A DNA stretch of 64,000 nucleotides, taken from NCBI RefSeq assembly GCF_000062885.1, contig NC_009142.1, forward strand, positions 4,639,584 through 4,703,583. Reading direction: 5' to 3'. Positions 26,359 through 35,081 of this stretch are shown here, in pieces. Source of the DNA: Saccharopolyspora erythraea NRRL 2338. Lineage in GTDB: Bacteria; Actinomycetota; Actinomycetes; Mycobacteriales; Pseudonocardiaceae. The notes below the pieces were generated by a model. The model was not told the DNA's origin. It ran no database searches and saw only the letters and a program-made list of their open reading frames with translations. Both the position numbers and the translations under genes were made by a program. How positions within the stretch are numbered: position 1 is the stretch's first letter; each line of letters begins with the position of its first letter.

Positions 26359-26745
26359 GTGACTTCGTTCGATTCGTCTGTGCACGCTGATGATGTCGAT
26401 CCCGTGGACACTGCGGTGCAGGTGTCCACATCCGTGGGATGGCGGGAGAAGGTGGCGGTCCTGTCGGTGTCGGGAGACGTCGACATGGTGACCGCGCCGC
26501 AGGTCGAGCAGGACCTCGCGGCCCTGCTGGAGCAGCAGCCCGAGGTCCTCGTGGTGGACCTCACCGAGGTCGGCTTCTTCGCCTCGGCCGGGCTCACCGC
26601 CCTGGTGGCCGCCTACAAGCAGGCCGAAGGGCGCACCGGCCTGCGGGTGGTCGCCACGAGCTCGGCGACCGTGCGCCCGCTGAAGGTGACCGCGCTCGAC
26701 CGCAAGATCCCGGTGTTCGACTCGGTCGAGGCCGCCCTGGCCTGA
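26359..26745 (+). CDS. STAS-domain anti-anti-sigma factor
   Basis: 128 residues. After about 25 divergent residues the STAS fold begins (VAVLSVSGDVDMVTAPQVEQDL) with the phosphorylation loop VGFFASAGLTALV; S76 is the likely phospho-serine and the usual preceding Asp is Ala. Such proteins bind RsbW-type kinases when unphosphorylated and free the sigma factor. GTG at 26359 follows GATAGT by six bases, so the mRNA could be leaderless. It is the first gene of the SigF regulatory set. Confidence 0.87.
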   Translation: MTSFDSSVHADDVDPVDTAVQVSTSVGWREKVAVLSVSGDVDMVTAPQVEQDLAALLEQQPEVLVVDLTEVGFFASAGLTALVAAYKQAEGRTGLRVVATSSATVRPLKVTALDRKIPVFDSVEAALA

Positions 26746-26864
26746 CATCGGCGGTACGCCGCAGGCCGACCGACTACCGAGTTCGCCGCCGGCCGCGCCG
26801 GCGGGCCCGGCGCGACGGGGCGCGACGCGCGAACCCGAGAACGTAGTTGTGGCCCAGCAGCGAA

Positions 26865-27326
26865 ATGAGTGAACCCATGAACATCGACGGGCCCGCACCA
26901 GGCGCGCCCGCGGACCCGGCTGACCTGCACTGCGCCGGGGTACCGGCGGAACCGCGGCAGCTGTCGCGGCTGCGTCACCGGTTGGTGCAGTGGGCGGCAC
27001 GGACCGCGCTCAGCGCAGACCAGTCCGAAGCACTGGTGTTGGCGACCTACGAGGCGTTGGCCAACACCGCCGCGCACGCCTACCCCGACGGGACGGGCGT
27101 GGTGGACCTGCGCGCGAGCTACCAGCCCGACTCGCGGTCGGTGGAGGTGACGGTGACCGATCACGGCCAGTGGCGGCCGCCGCCGGAGGAGCGCGACGGG
27201 CTCGGCGGGCGAGGCCTGGTGCTCATCCGGAACATGACCGACCACACCGCCGTCGACTCCGGCCCCGCGGGTACGCGGGTGACCATGCGCTGGAACCTCG
27301 AGCGCGCGACGGCTCCGACCGTCTGA
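26865..27326 (+). CDS. RsbW-like ATP-binding anti-sigma kinase
   Basis: 153 residues from ATG 26865 (ATG 26877 is possible). GHKL-type HATPase with a complete N box (ATYEALANTAAHAYPDG), G1 box (VTDHGQW) and G2 box (DGLGGRGLVLIRNM). It should bind ATP and phosphorylate a STAS partner. It is separated from the sigma operon by a strong hairpin, so its main partner may be the STAS protein just upstream rather than the sigma factor. Confidence 0.87.
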   Translation: MSEPMNIDGPAPGAPADPADLHCAGVPAEPRQLSRLRHRLVQWAARTALSADQSEALVLATYEALANTAAHAYPDGTGVVDLRASYQPDSRSVEVTVTDHGQWRPPPEERDGLGGRGLVLIRNMTDHTAVDSGPAGTRVTMRWNLERATAPTV

Positions 27327-27396
27327 TCCCGGCCGTTCGGGCAGACGCGGGCGGATTCCGTCCCCCGCGACGGGCTTCACGCGATCCGACCAGTTC

Positions 27397-27429
27397 GCCG
27401 CCGACCGGCATGCAGCACCGGTCGGCGGC
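27397..27429 (+). terminator. Terminator hairpin after the first RsbW gene
   Basis: A perfect 12-base stem, GCCGCCGACCGG with CCGGTCGGCGGC, around a 9-base loop, 70 bases after the stop. It separates this gene from the sigma operon promoter. Confidence 0.6.
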
Positions 27430-27495
27430 TCAACGGCTTTCCACGCCCTTCCCGAGTTGCGCATCTCACACCCGTGGAATTCCCGCCATCGCGTG

Positions 27496-27520
27496 GTTTG
27501 GCCCCCGCTGATGCGGGGTA
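27496..27520 (+). promoter_or_regulatory. SigF-type promoter of the anti-sigma/sigF operon
   Basis: GTTT (27496-27499), 16-base spacer, GGGTA (27516-27520): a consensus match for actinobacterial SigF/SigB promoters, 55 bases before the anti-sigma gene. It implies that SigF transcribes its own operon. Confidence 0.65.
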
Positions 27521-27574
27521 AGGGTCAGCCGTGGATCAAGTGACGTACGTGCCGTGGTCGAGAGGCGCTGAGTG

Positions 27575-28009
27575 ATGGTGGAGCAACAGATGGTCGATGG
27601 CCAGCCCGGAGCGGCCGTGTCCAACGCGGTGGAGATCCGGGTGGCCGCGCAGCCGGGACCGCTGGCGGTGATGCGCGCGGTCGCCGGTGACCTCGCCATC
27701 CGCGCGGACTTCGACGTCGACGCCATCGCCGACGTGCGGCTGGCGGTGGACGAGGCGTGCGCGACGCTCATCGCGCTCGCGATGCCGGGAACGTGGCTGA
27801 CCTGCCGGTTCCGCACCGAGCACGACCGGCTCGTGTTCACCGCCGAGGTGGTCAGCGAGCACGCCGCCGCCCCGCGCACCGACACCTTCGGCTGGCGGGT
27901 CCTCACCGCGCTGGCCGACGAGATCAGCAGTGCCCACGACCCGGCGGGTGACGGCACCCACGTGGTGCGCGTCGAGCTCGCGAAGTCACGGGCGGAGGTA
28001 CCCGGGTGA
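27575..28009 (+). CDS. Anti-sigma factor (UsfX/RsbW type) for SigF
   Basis: 144 residues from ATG 27575 (GTG 27572 possible). The HATPase fold is recognisable (ADFDVDAIADVRLAVDEACATLIALAMPGTWLTCRF, then DTFGWRVLTALADEI), but the N-box Asn and the glycine boxes are degenerate. This is typical of actinobacterial SigF-bound anti-sigma factors that bind more than they phosphorylate. Overlaps sigF by four bases (GTGA), the strongest evidence that this is its direct inhibitor. Confidence 0.85.
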   Translation: MVEQQMVDGQPGAAVSNAVEIRVAAQPGPLAVMRAVAGDLAIRADFDVDAIADVRLAVDEACATLIALAMPGTWLTCRFRTEHDRLVFTAEVVSEHAAAPRTDTFGWRVLTALADEISSAHDPAGDGTHVVRVELAKSRAEVPG

Positions 28010-28812
28010 GCAGCGCCAGGACCGGTTCGCGCAACGAGTACGAGGACCTGGAGCCGCTGTTCGCCGAACTGGCCGAGCTGGACGAGCAGGACGGCCGCTA
28101 CCAGGCGCTGCGGGACCGGCTGGTCACCGAGCACCTGCCGGTCGCCGAGCACATCGCGCGCAGGTTCCGCCACCGCGGTGAGACCCACGACGACCTGGTG
28201 CAGGTCGCCACGCTGGGGCTGATCAAGGCGGTGGACCGGTTCGACCCCGGACGCGGCGTGGGCTTCATGTCCTACGCCGTGCCCACGATCATGGGCGAGG
28301 TGCGCAGGCACTTCCGCGACGCCGGCTGGTCGGTGCGCATGCCGCGCCGCATGCAGGAGCTGCACCTGTCGGTCTCCGCCGGGATCTCGGCGCTCTCCCA
28401 GGAGCTCGGTCGCGCGCCGACGCCCAGCGAGCTCGCCGCCCACCTCAAGCTCAGCGTCGACGACGTGCAGCAGGGCCTGGAGGCGGGCAACGCCTACCGC
28501 AGCGCGTCGCTGGACGACCTGCTCACCGGTACCGACGACGTGCCGCTGGGCGAGGCCATCGGCTTCGACGACTCCGAGCTCGCCGAGGTCGAGGATCGCG
28601 AGACCATCCGGCCGCTGCTGGCCGAGCTGCCCGAGCGGGAGCGGCGGATCCTGGTGATGCGCTTCTTCCGCGGCATGACCCAGACCGAGATCGCCGAGCA
28701 GGTCGGCGTCTCCCAGATGCACGTCTCGCGGTTGCTGACGCGCACGCTGAGCTGGCTGCGCGAACGACTCGACGGCGGGCCCACCGACGGGGGCGGCGAC
28801 CCTATCGAGTGA
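28006..28812 (+). CDS. sigF: SigF/SigB-family RNA polymerase sigma factor
   Basis: 268 residues. Region 2 (LVTEHLPVAEHIARRFRHRGETHDDLVQVATLGLIKAVDRFDP...FMSYAVPTIMGEVRRHFRD), region 3 (VRMPRRMQELHLSVSAGI) and region 4 (LPERERRILVMRFFRGMTQTEIAEQVGVSQMHVSRLLTRTL) are all complete. This is the SigB/F/G stress and differentiation group. Translationally coupled to its anti-sigma gene. The nearby GTTT-N16-GGGTA and GCGT-N16-GGGTAT sites are probable targets. Confidence 0.93.
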   Translation: MSSARTGSRNEYEDLEPLFAELAELDEQDGRYQALRDRLVTEHLPVAEHIARRFRHRGETHDDLVQVATLGLIKAVDRFDPGRGVGFMSYAVPTIMGEVRRHFRDAGWSVRMPRRMQELHLSVSAGISALSQELGRAPTPSELAAHLKLSVDDVQQGLEAGNAYRSASLDDLLTGTDDVPLGEAIGFDDSELAEVEDRETIRPLLAELPERERRILVMRFFRGMTQTEIAEQVGVSQMHVSRLLTRTLSWLRERLDGGPTDGGGDPIE

Positions 28813-29212
28813 CAGCCGCGGCACACGACTGACTTCGTCCGGACAGCGAGCCGGTGCCTCGAAGGCACGCGGCGGCGGATACGCGCGGTGCGTACGCCTC
28901 ATGCGACGCATCGCGTGTATTCCCGTGCGCGCAACGGGTTTCTCCATGCGCGCTGCCTCGGTGCGCCCGGAATCCTGCTCACTCCAACGGATCGGCGACT
29001 GCCGCACACCTCGGATGTCGTGATATACACCGTTGGTCAGCAGTCCGGGGCGGGCGAATCCGACCACCGACTGACCTGACGTGACCGGGACAGCGGGTGC
29101 GGCCGGTTGGCACGCCGCGCGGCGCGTCGTCCGGCACGCTCGGCGCCCCTCAGCACACCGGGCCCCGACCGAGGCCCGGTGGCGGTGGGGCGAGCGTGAG
29201 GAAGGAACGCAC
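28813..29212. other. Intergenic region between sigF and rsbU-like gene
   Basis: 400 bases without a convincing gene. It has an AT-richer patch around 29018-29030 (GTGATATACACC) that may hold a -10 element, an 11-base palindrome ATGCGACGCAT near 28900, and a perfect 8-base-stem hairpin at 29157-29180. The frame of the following gene stays open through it, but codons look non-coding. Confidence 0.4.
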
Positions 29213-30544
29213 GTGGTGGTCGCCGACCATGCACCACATACCGATGACGACGCCCGCATCGAGCGGGCGCGACTGGCCGCGCTGGCCCGCTACGACGTCC
29301 TCGACGACGAGCCGGTCGGCTCCCTGGACCGCGTCGCCCGGCTGGCCGCCCGGCTGCTCGACGCGCCGATCGCGACCGTCACGCTGGTCGACGACGAGCG
29401 GATCTGGTTCAAGGCAGGCCACGGCTCGCGACGTCTCACCCACACCGGCCGGGAACCGGGCCTGGCGGCCTCGGCGATCGGCCAGGACGAGCCCTACGTG
29501 GTGCGCGACGCGCTGAACGATCCGCGGACCGCCCGGCACCCGCTGGTGACCGGCGAGCCGGGCGTCCGCTTCTACGCGGCGGCGCCGATCACGACCCTGG
29601 ACGGCTACCGCCTCGGCACGGTCGACGTCTACGACACCCGCCCGCGCGACATCGGCGCACGGGATCTGGAGGCGCTGAGCGACCTGGCGGGGGTGGTGAT
29701 CGACGAGCTGGAACTGCGGCTGTCGGCGCTGACCACGGTGCGCGCCGAGCGCAGCAGGCGCCAGGCCAGCGATCGGACCCGCGAGACGATGGAGGGCTTC
29801 GCGGCCACCCTGCAGCGCACGTTGCTGCCCCCGTCGCTGCCAAAGGTTCCGGGGCTGGAGCTGGCGTGCCACTACCACGCCGCATCCCCGCAGAACGTCA
29901 CCGGCGACTTCTACGACGTCTTCTTCCTCGGCGACGGCAGGTGGGCGTTCTTCCTCGGCGACGTCTCCGGGCACGGCGCGTCGGCCGCGTCGGTGACGTC
30001 GCTGACCCGCTACACGTTGCGCGCCGCGGCCCTGCACCACACCGATCCCGCGGCCGCGCTCGCCGAGCTCAACACCGCCCTGCTGATCGACCCGCACGTG
30101 CGGCAGCAGTGCACGGTGCTGTTCGGGCAGCTGCGTACGACGCCGGAGGACGGGTTCGACGTCACGCTGGCCGCGGGCGGCCACCCGCCCGCCCTCAAGC
30201 TCGGTCCGGGCCCCGGCGTCGTGGAGCCCATCTGCCCGGACGGCGGCATGCTCGCCGGCGCGTTCCCCGACGCCGAGTTCGCCACCTGCCGGACTCACCT
30301 GCGACCGGGGCAGACCCTGCTGCTCTACACCGACGGGCTCACCGAGGCGCGCCCGGGCGGGAAGTTCTTCGGCGAGGACGGGCTGGCCGACTTCTGCGCC
30401 GACCGCAGCGAGGCCGGCGCGGTGCGGCTCATCGGTGAGCTGACCTCGCTGATCGGTGGTTTCCGCCCGCCGCCCGCCGACGACGTCGCGCTGCTCGCCC
30501 TGCACGCGCCGCACGCCGGAACCAGCGGTGCACCAGCGACCTGA
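29213..30544 (+). CDS. RsbU-like PP2C phosphatase with GAF domain
   Basis: 443 residues from GTG 29213, preceded by GGAAGGA. GAF domain (about 30-165) then a short coil (RSRRQASDRTRETMEGFAATLQRTLLPP, the linker typical of RsbU) and a SpoIIE/PP2C phosphatase domain (about 215-435): VTGDFYDVF with metal Asp near 232, GDVSGHGASAAS near 250 and DGLTEARPGG near 380. It should dephosphorylate STAS anti-anti-sigma proteins in response to a GAF-sensed signal. Sits between sigF and the second STAS gene. Confidence 0.9.
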   Translation: MVVADHAPHTDDDARIERARLAALARYDVLDDEPVGSLDRVARLAARLLDAPIATVTLVDDERIWFKAGHGSRRLTHTGREPGLAASAIGQDEPYVVRDALNDPRTARHPLVTGEPGVRFYAAAPITTLDGYRLGTVDVYDTRPRDIGARDLEALSDLAGVVIDELELRLSALTTVRAERSRRQASDRTRETMEGFAATLQRTLLPPSLPKVPGLELACHYHAASPQNVTGDFYDVFFLGDGRWAFFLGDVSGHGASAASVTSLTRYTLRAAALHHTDPAAALAELNTALLIDPHVRQQCTVLFGQLRTTPEDGFDVTLAAGGHPPALKLGPGPGVVEPICPDGGMLAGAFPDAEFATCRTHLRPGQTLLLYTDGLTEARPGGKFFGEDGLADFCADRSEAGAVRLIGELTSLIGGFRPPPADDVALLALHAPHAGTSGAPAT

Positions 30545-30670
30545 GCGGGGAGTTTGGCGCGTCCCGCGGTGCGCGGCCGGTCGGCTCCCCGGGTCGACCG
30601 GAGCGACGGCCGGCTGTGTTATACCTGGACGGGCCATCCGGAGCACACCCGGCGCAAGTGGGGAGAAACC

Positions 30671-31048
30671 GTGTCGGCCGAGCCCACCGCGGAAACCGGA
30701 CGCAACGACGGCGACGAGCCCGGCGCCCAGGCGCTGCGCCTGCGCGAACTGGCTGATCCGCCCGCCGGTCTCAGAGTGGCCGGCGAGGTCGACATGACCA
30801 CCCACGCGCACTGGAACCGCGCGCTGCGGCACGTGGTGGGCGGTGGCAGCGGGGACGTGCACCTGGACCTGGCCGAGCTGGTCTTCATCGACGCCCGCGG
30901 CACGGCTCTGGTGGTCGACGCCGCGCGCAGCCTGGCATCGGGGCGGCGGTTCGTGCTGCACCGCCCGCCGAGCTGCCTGCGCCGCATCCTGACGGCGCTG
31001 TGGCCGACGGGGGTGCCGACGATCTCCCTGCGGGAGGAGGCGAGATGA
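30671..31048 (+). CDS. STAS-domain protein lacking the phospho-serine
   Basis: 125 residues from GTG 30671 with GGGGAGAAA upstream. STAS fold with GLRVAGEVDMTTHAHWNRAL and the loop LVFIDARGTALVV. The residue normally phosphorylated is Ala75, so a RsbW kinase could not switch it off in the usual way. Overlaps the MEDS-ATPase gene by four bases (ATGA), indicating a matched pair. A TTATAC sequence near 30618 may be its -10. Confidence 0.85.
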   Translation: MSAEPTAETGRNDGDEPGAQALRLRELADPPAGLRVAGEVDMTTHAHWNRALRHVVGGGSGDVHLDLAELVFIDARGTALVVDAARSLASGRRFVLHRPPSCLRRILTALWPTGVPTISLREEAR

Positions 31049-31989
31049 GCACGGCCACCGGGGACGTCAGAACGGACGAGCGGTTCGCCCATCCCGCCCT
31101 CTTCTACTCCGGCCGCGACGAGTACCTGGCAGGCACCCTGCCGTTCATCGAAGAAGGGCTGCGCGACGGCGACCCGGTCGCGGTGGCGGTTCCCGGCCCC
31201 AACCTGGCGCTGCTGCGCGACGCGCTGGGCGCCGCTGGTGAGCGGGTCGAGATGCTGGACATGACCGAGGCCGGGCGCAACCCCGGCCGCATCATCCCCG
31301 GCGTGCTGCGGCCCTTCGCCGACGACCACCCCGGCAGGCACGTCCGCATCGTCGGGGAGCCCGTCTGGCCGGGGCGATCGGAGTCCGAGTACCCGGCGTG
31401 CGTCCAGCACGAGGCGCTCATCAACCTGGCCTTCGCCGGGCGGGCGGCGACCATCCTGTGCCCCTACGACGCCGACAACCTCACCCCCGAGGTGCTCGCC
31501 GACGCCTGCGCCTCCCACCCGATGCTCATCGGCCCGGACGGGCGGCGTCCCAGCGACCGCTACGACCCGCACCGGATCGTCGAGACCTACAACCTGCCGC
31601 TGCCCGAACCGCCCGCGACGCAGGCGCGCACAGTCGACGCGTCCAACCTCGGCGAGATCCGCCGGTGGGTCACCGATCGCGCGAAGGATCTGGGGCTGAG
31701 CGGGGAAAGGCTGGGCGACCTGGAGCTGGCCGCCACCGAACTGGCGACCAACAGCGTCGCGCACGGCGGCGGGACAGGCGTCGTCGCCCTGTGGCCGCAG
31801 GACGGCGACCTGGTGTGCGAGGTGCGCGACTCCGGGCACATCACCGACCCGCTGGCCGGCCGCCTGCCCCCCGACGCCGAGCGGCTCGGCGGGCGCGGTC
31901 TCCTGCTCGTCAACCACCTCGCCGACCTGGTGCGCGTGTGCAGCGACGAGCTGGGCACCACCATCCGCATCCACGTGCGGCTGCCCTGA
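31045..31989 (+). CDS. MEDS-domain sensor with anti-sigma-type ATPase
   Basis: 314 residues. N-terminal MEDS (DcmR-like sensory) domain, about 15-175: HPALFYSGRDEYLAGTLPFIEEGLRDGDPVAVAVP and later LINLAFAGRAATILCPYD. C-terminal GHKL ATPase domain, about 200-314: DLELAATELATNSVAHGGG (N box) and GGRGLLLVNHLADLV. There is no His-phosphorylation domain, so it is an RsbW-like kinase controlled by a sensor, not a classical histidine kinase. Strong GGAGGAGG ribosome site; coupled to the STAS gene. Confidence 0.88.
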   Translation: MSTATGDVRTDERFAHPALFYSGRDEYLAGTLPFIEEGLRDGDPVAVAVPGPNLALLRDALGAAGERVEMLDMTEAGRNPGRIIPGVLRPFADDHPGRHVRIVGEPVWPGRSESEYPACVQHEALINLAFAGRAATILCPYDADNLTPEVLADACASHPMLIGPDGRRPSDRYDPHRIVETYNLPLPEPPATQARTVDASNLGEIRRWVTDRAKDLGLSGERLGDLELAATELATNSVAHGGGTGVVALWPQDGDLVCEVRDSGHITDPLAGRLPPDAERLGGRGLLLVNHLADLVRVCSDELGTTIRIHVRLP

Positions 31990-32034
31990 GAGCCTGCACT
32001 CCGATCCGTGAAGCGCCGCGGCCACTGTGGACGC

Positions 32035-33537
32035 TCAGGCACGGCCCTCCCGGCCCGGTTCCGGGCGTCGCTCGGCCGGGATGGCATCGCCCGCGGGAGC
32101 GTCGCTGCGCCCGTAGTGGTGCGTGGTGAACATGTAGACCAGCCCGACCGCCACGACCACCACTCCGCACAGCAGCACGATGTAGTTGTCGTACCACGGG
32201 GCGTCGGGCGTGCGCGGCCACGAGATGTTCACCATCGCGCCGATGCCGTAGACCAGCGCCCCGACGTTGACGATCATGCCCCAGCGGCCGAGCTGGAACT
32301 CGCCGGTGGGCTGCCACCCCTTCATCCGGGCGCGCAGGGCGGCGAGCACGACCATCTGGAACGCCAGGTAGATCCCCAGGATCGCGAACGAGACGATCTT
32401 GGTGAGGGCGTCGGTGGAGACCAGCGAACCGACCGCGAGCAGCGCCGGGACGATACCGGCCAGCAGCAGCGCGTAGGGCGGGACGTGCCGGGCGTGGGAG
32501 AACTTGCGCAGCATCTTGTAGCCGATGATCATCTCGTCGCGGGCGTAGGAGTAGGCCAACCGGCCCGCGGCGGCCTGCAGGCTGATGGTGCAGGACAGGA
32601 ACGAGATCAGCACCACGCCCATCACCACCCGCGCGCCGACGGTCCCGAAGGCGCTGTTGAGCACGTTGATCAGCGGGTCGGGGTCGGCGCCGGAGATGAC
32701 GGCCTGGTAGTCGGGAACGGCCAGCAGCAGCGTCAGGCAGGCGAAGGACGCCGCAGCACCACCGATGTAGATGGTGCGGCGCATGGCCTTGGGCACGTTC
32801 TTGCCCGGGTTGGGCACCTCCTCGGCGGTGTCCCCGCACGCCTCGAACCCGTAGTACTGGTAGAAGCCGATGATCCCGGCGGCCAGGAACACCGGCAGGT
32901 ACGAGCCGGTCCCGGCGGTGCCGAAGTCGTCGAACAGCACACCCAGTCCGTGGTAGCGATGGGTGAACAGCAGCCAGAAGCCCACGATCAGCGCACCGAT
33001 CAGCTCGGCGGAGAAGCCGATGATCGCCGCCATCGACAGCACGCGCGTCCCGGCGTAGTTGATCAACGTGGCCACCACGATCAGGCCGATGGTGCACAGC
33101 ACCGTCGCCTCCACCGTCGGCCGGAAACCGAACAGCAGCGCGATGTAGGGCCCGGCGCCGTAGGCGACGCTGGTGATGGTCACCAGCAGCGCGATCAGGT
33201 ACACCCAGCCCGACATCCACGCCCAGCGCCTGCCCCACAACCGGCGCGACCACGGGTAGATCCCGCCCGCCAGCGGGTACTGCGCGACGATCTCGCCGTA
33301 GACCAGCGCGACCAGGAACTGCCCGGCCCCGGCGAGCAGGAAGCTCCAGATCATCGGCGGTCCACCGGTGGCCAGCGCCAGGCCGAACAGCGTGTAGGTG
33401 CTCACCACGGGTGAGAGGTAGGTGAAGCCCAGCGAGAAGTTCGCCCACAGGCTCATGTCGCGCCGGAACTCGGAGGTGTAGCCGAGCTCGGTCAGCCTGG
33501 CGTCGTCGGTCCCACCACGGGAGTCCGAAGTGGACAT
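32035..33537 (-). CDS. APC-superfamily amino acid/amine permease
   Basis: 500 residues with about 12 hydrophobic spans. The N-terminal SEFRRDMSLWANFSLGFTYLSPVVSTYTLFGLALATGGPPMIW is typical of the APC/AAT eukaryote-like amino acid and choline/GABA permeases (BAT1-like). Last gene of an operon with aldehyde dehydrogenase and GMC oxidoreductase (gap 19 bases), so it probably imports the amine or amino-alcohol that these enzymes oxidise. Choline, ethanolamine or a related compound is plausible; the sequence alone does not decide. Confidence 0.87.
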   Translation of the reverse strand: MSTSDSRGGTDDARLTELGYTSEFRRDMSLWANFSLGFTYLSPVVSTYTLFGLALATGGPPMIWSFLLAGAGQFLVALVYGEIVAQYPLAGGIYPWSRRLWGRRWAWMSGWVYLIALLVTITSVAYGAGPYIALLFGFRPTVEATVLCTIGLIVVATLINYAGTRVLSMAAIIGFSAELIGALIVGFWLLFTHRYHGLGVLFDDFGTAGTGSYLPVFLAAGIIGFYQYYGFEACGDTAEEVPNPGKNVPKAMRRTIYIGGAAASFACLTLLLAVPDYQAVISGADPDPLINVLNSAFGTVGARVVMGVVLISFLSCTISLQAAAGRLAYSYARDEMIIGYKMLRKFSHARHVPPYALLLAGIVPALLAVGSLVSTDALTKIVSFAILGIYLAFQMVVLAALRARMKGWQPTGEFQLGRWGMIVNVGALVYGIGAMVNISWPRTPDAPWYDNYIVLLCGVVVVAVGLVYMFTTHHYGRSDAPAGDAIPAERRPEPGREGRA

Positions 33538-33556
33538 CGTGGGTACCTCCCGGCTG

Positions 33557-35068
33557 TCAGGTCGTGATCAGGTCGACGGCTCGTTCGGCGACCATCAGCA
33601 CGGCGACCATCGGGTTGATCGTGGGCAGCCGCGGGAAGACCGACGCGTCGACGACCCGCAGGCCCTCGATCCCGCGCACGTTCAGGTTCGGGTCGACCAC
33701 CGCCTCCCGGGCCCGCGCCGGCCCCATCGCGCAGGTGCCCGCCGGGTGGTAGACGGTGTGCGCGGCGTGGCGGCCGTACTCCGAGAGCTCCTCGCCTCCG
33801 GTGACCTGCGGCCCCGGGGCGACCTCGCGCACCAGCCACGAGCGCAGCGGCTCGGTGGCGGCGACCTCGCGCGCGATCCGCAGGCCCTCGACGATGGTGA
33901 GCTCGTCGTGGCTGTCGGGGTCGGTGAAGTAGCCGAAGTCGAGCGCGGGTTTCTCGTCGGGATCGGCGCTGCGCAGCCACAGCCGGCCGGTGCTGCGGGC
34001 GCGCGGCACGTTCGGTGTCATGCACACGCCGTGCTCGACGGCCGGATAGCCGAGGCGTTCGGTGTTGACCGTGAACGGGATCTGGTAGAAGTGGAACATC
34101 AGGTCCGGCCGCGGGTCGGAGGTGTCGCGGCGCACGAACAGCCCGGCGTCGGAGTCCATCACCGAGTTCGGCGGCAGCGGGCCGTCGGTCTCCCACACGA
34201 TCACCGACTCCGGGTGGTCGAGCAGGTTCTCGCCGACCCCCGGCAGGTCCGCGACCACCTCGATGCCGAGTTTGCGCAGTTCGTCGGCCGGTCCGAGACC
34301 GGAGAGCATCAGCAGCCGGGGCGAGTCGACGGCACCCGCGCACACCAGCACCTCGCGGTCGGCCATCACCGTCGCCGTGGAGCCGTCGGCGTGACGCACC
34401 TCCACGCCCTGCGCCCGCCCGCCGCGCACCAGCAGCCGGTAAGCCCAGGTCTCCAGCAGCAGCTCGAGGTTCGGGCGGTCGTCGAGCACCGGGTGCAGGT
34501 AGGCCACGGACGCCGACGAGCGCCGACCGGTCTCCGGGTCGTAGGCGACCGAGAAGAAACCCGCGCCGTCGTGGAAGGGCCGCGCGTTGAAGTCCTCGAC
34601 GACCGGCACCCCCAACGCACTCGACGCCGCGGCGACGAAGTCGCTCGCGATGGGGTTCCGGTCCTTCTCGGCGACCGGGACGATGTTGTTGCGCAGCCGC
34701 TCCCAGTAGGGCTCCATCGTCTCGGCGTTCCAGCCGACCCGGCCCCAGTCGTCCCAGTCCTGCGGGAAGGGCTTGAAGCTGATCAGCGTGTTGTGCGACG
34801 AGCAGCCGCCCAGCACGCGAGCCCTGGAGTGCACGATGTGGGAGTTGCCGCGCGGCTGGTCGACCGTGGTGTAGCCGTAGTCCAGATCGGACTCCAGCAG
34901 GTTGATCCAGTTGCGCAGGTTCAGCACGCGCTCGTCGCCGACGTCGCTCGGACCGCCCTCGACGACGCAGACCGTGCGGTCCGGGTCGGCGCTGAGCCGC
35001 GCGGCGAGCACGCACCCCGCGGTCCCCCCACCGATGATCACGTAGTCGTAGCTCGCCTCGACCGCCAC
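33557..35068 (-). CDS. GMC oxidoreductase, choline dehydrogenase-like
   Basis: 503 residues. N-terminal FAD motif YVIIGGGTAGCVLAARL (about 9-25), GMC signature 1 (RARVLGGCSSHNTLI), signature 2 (GAVDSPRLLMLSGLGP) and the C-terminal active-site block (HTVYHPAGTCAMG ... VVDASVFPRLPTINPMVAVLMVAERA). Closest in style to choline dehydrogenase and related alcohol oxidases. Paired with an aldehyde dehydrogenase 13 bases upstream, it would turn an alcohol to the aldehyde for that enzyme. Substrate is inferred from context. Confidence 0.88.
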   Translation of the reverse strand: MAVEASYDYVIIGGGTAGCVLAARLSADPDRTVCVVEGGPSDVGDERVLNLRNWINLLESDLDYGYTTVDQPRGNSHIVHSRARVLGGCSSHNTLISFKPFPQDWDDWGRVGWNAETMEPYWERLRNNIVPVAEKDRNPIASDFVAAASSALGVPVVEDFNARPFHDGAGFFSVAYDPETGRRSSASVAYLHPVLDDRPNLELLLETWAYRLLVRGGRAQGVEVRHADGSTATVMADREVLVCAGAVDSPRLLMLSGLGPADELRKLGIEVVADLPGVGENLLDHPESVIVWETDGPLPPNSVMDSDAGLFVRRDTSDPRPDLMFHFYQIPFTVNTERLGYPAVEHGVCMTPNVPRARSTGRLWLRSADPDEKPALDFGYFTDPDSHDELTIVEGLRIAREVAATEPLRSWLVREVAPGPQVTGGEELSEYGRHAAHTVYHPAGTCAMGPARAREAVVDPNLNVRGIEGLRVVDASVFPRLPTINPMVAVLMVAERAVDLITT

Positions 35069-35081
35069 CGCCGACCTCCGT

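Noticed and set aside
26102-26362. GTG frame of 86 codons with AGGAG six bases upstream in the SRPBCC-STAS gap
   Set aside because: Third positions are only moderately G/C, the product is Arg/Pro/Cys-rich without features, and it overlaps several hairpins and the STAS start.
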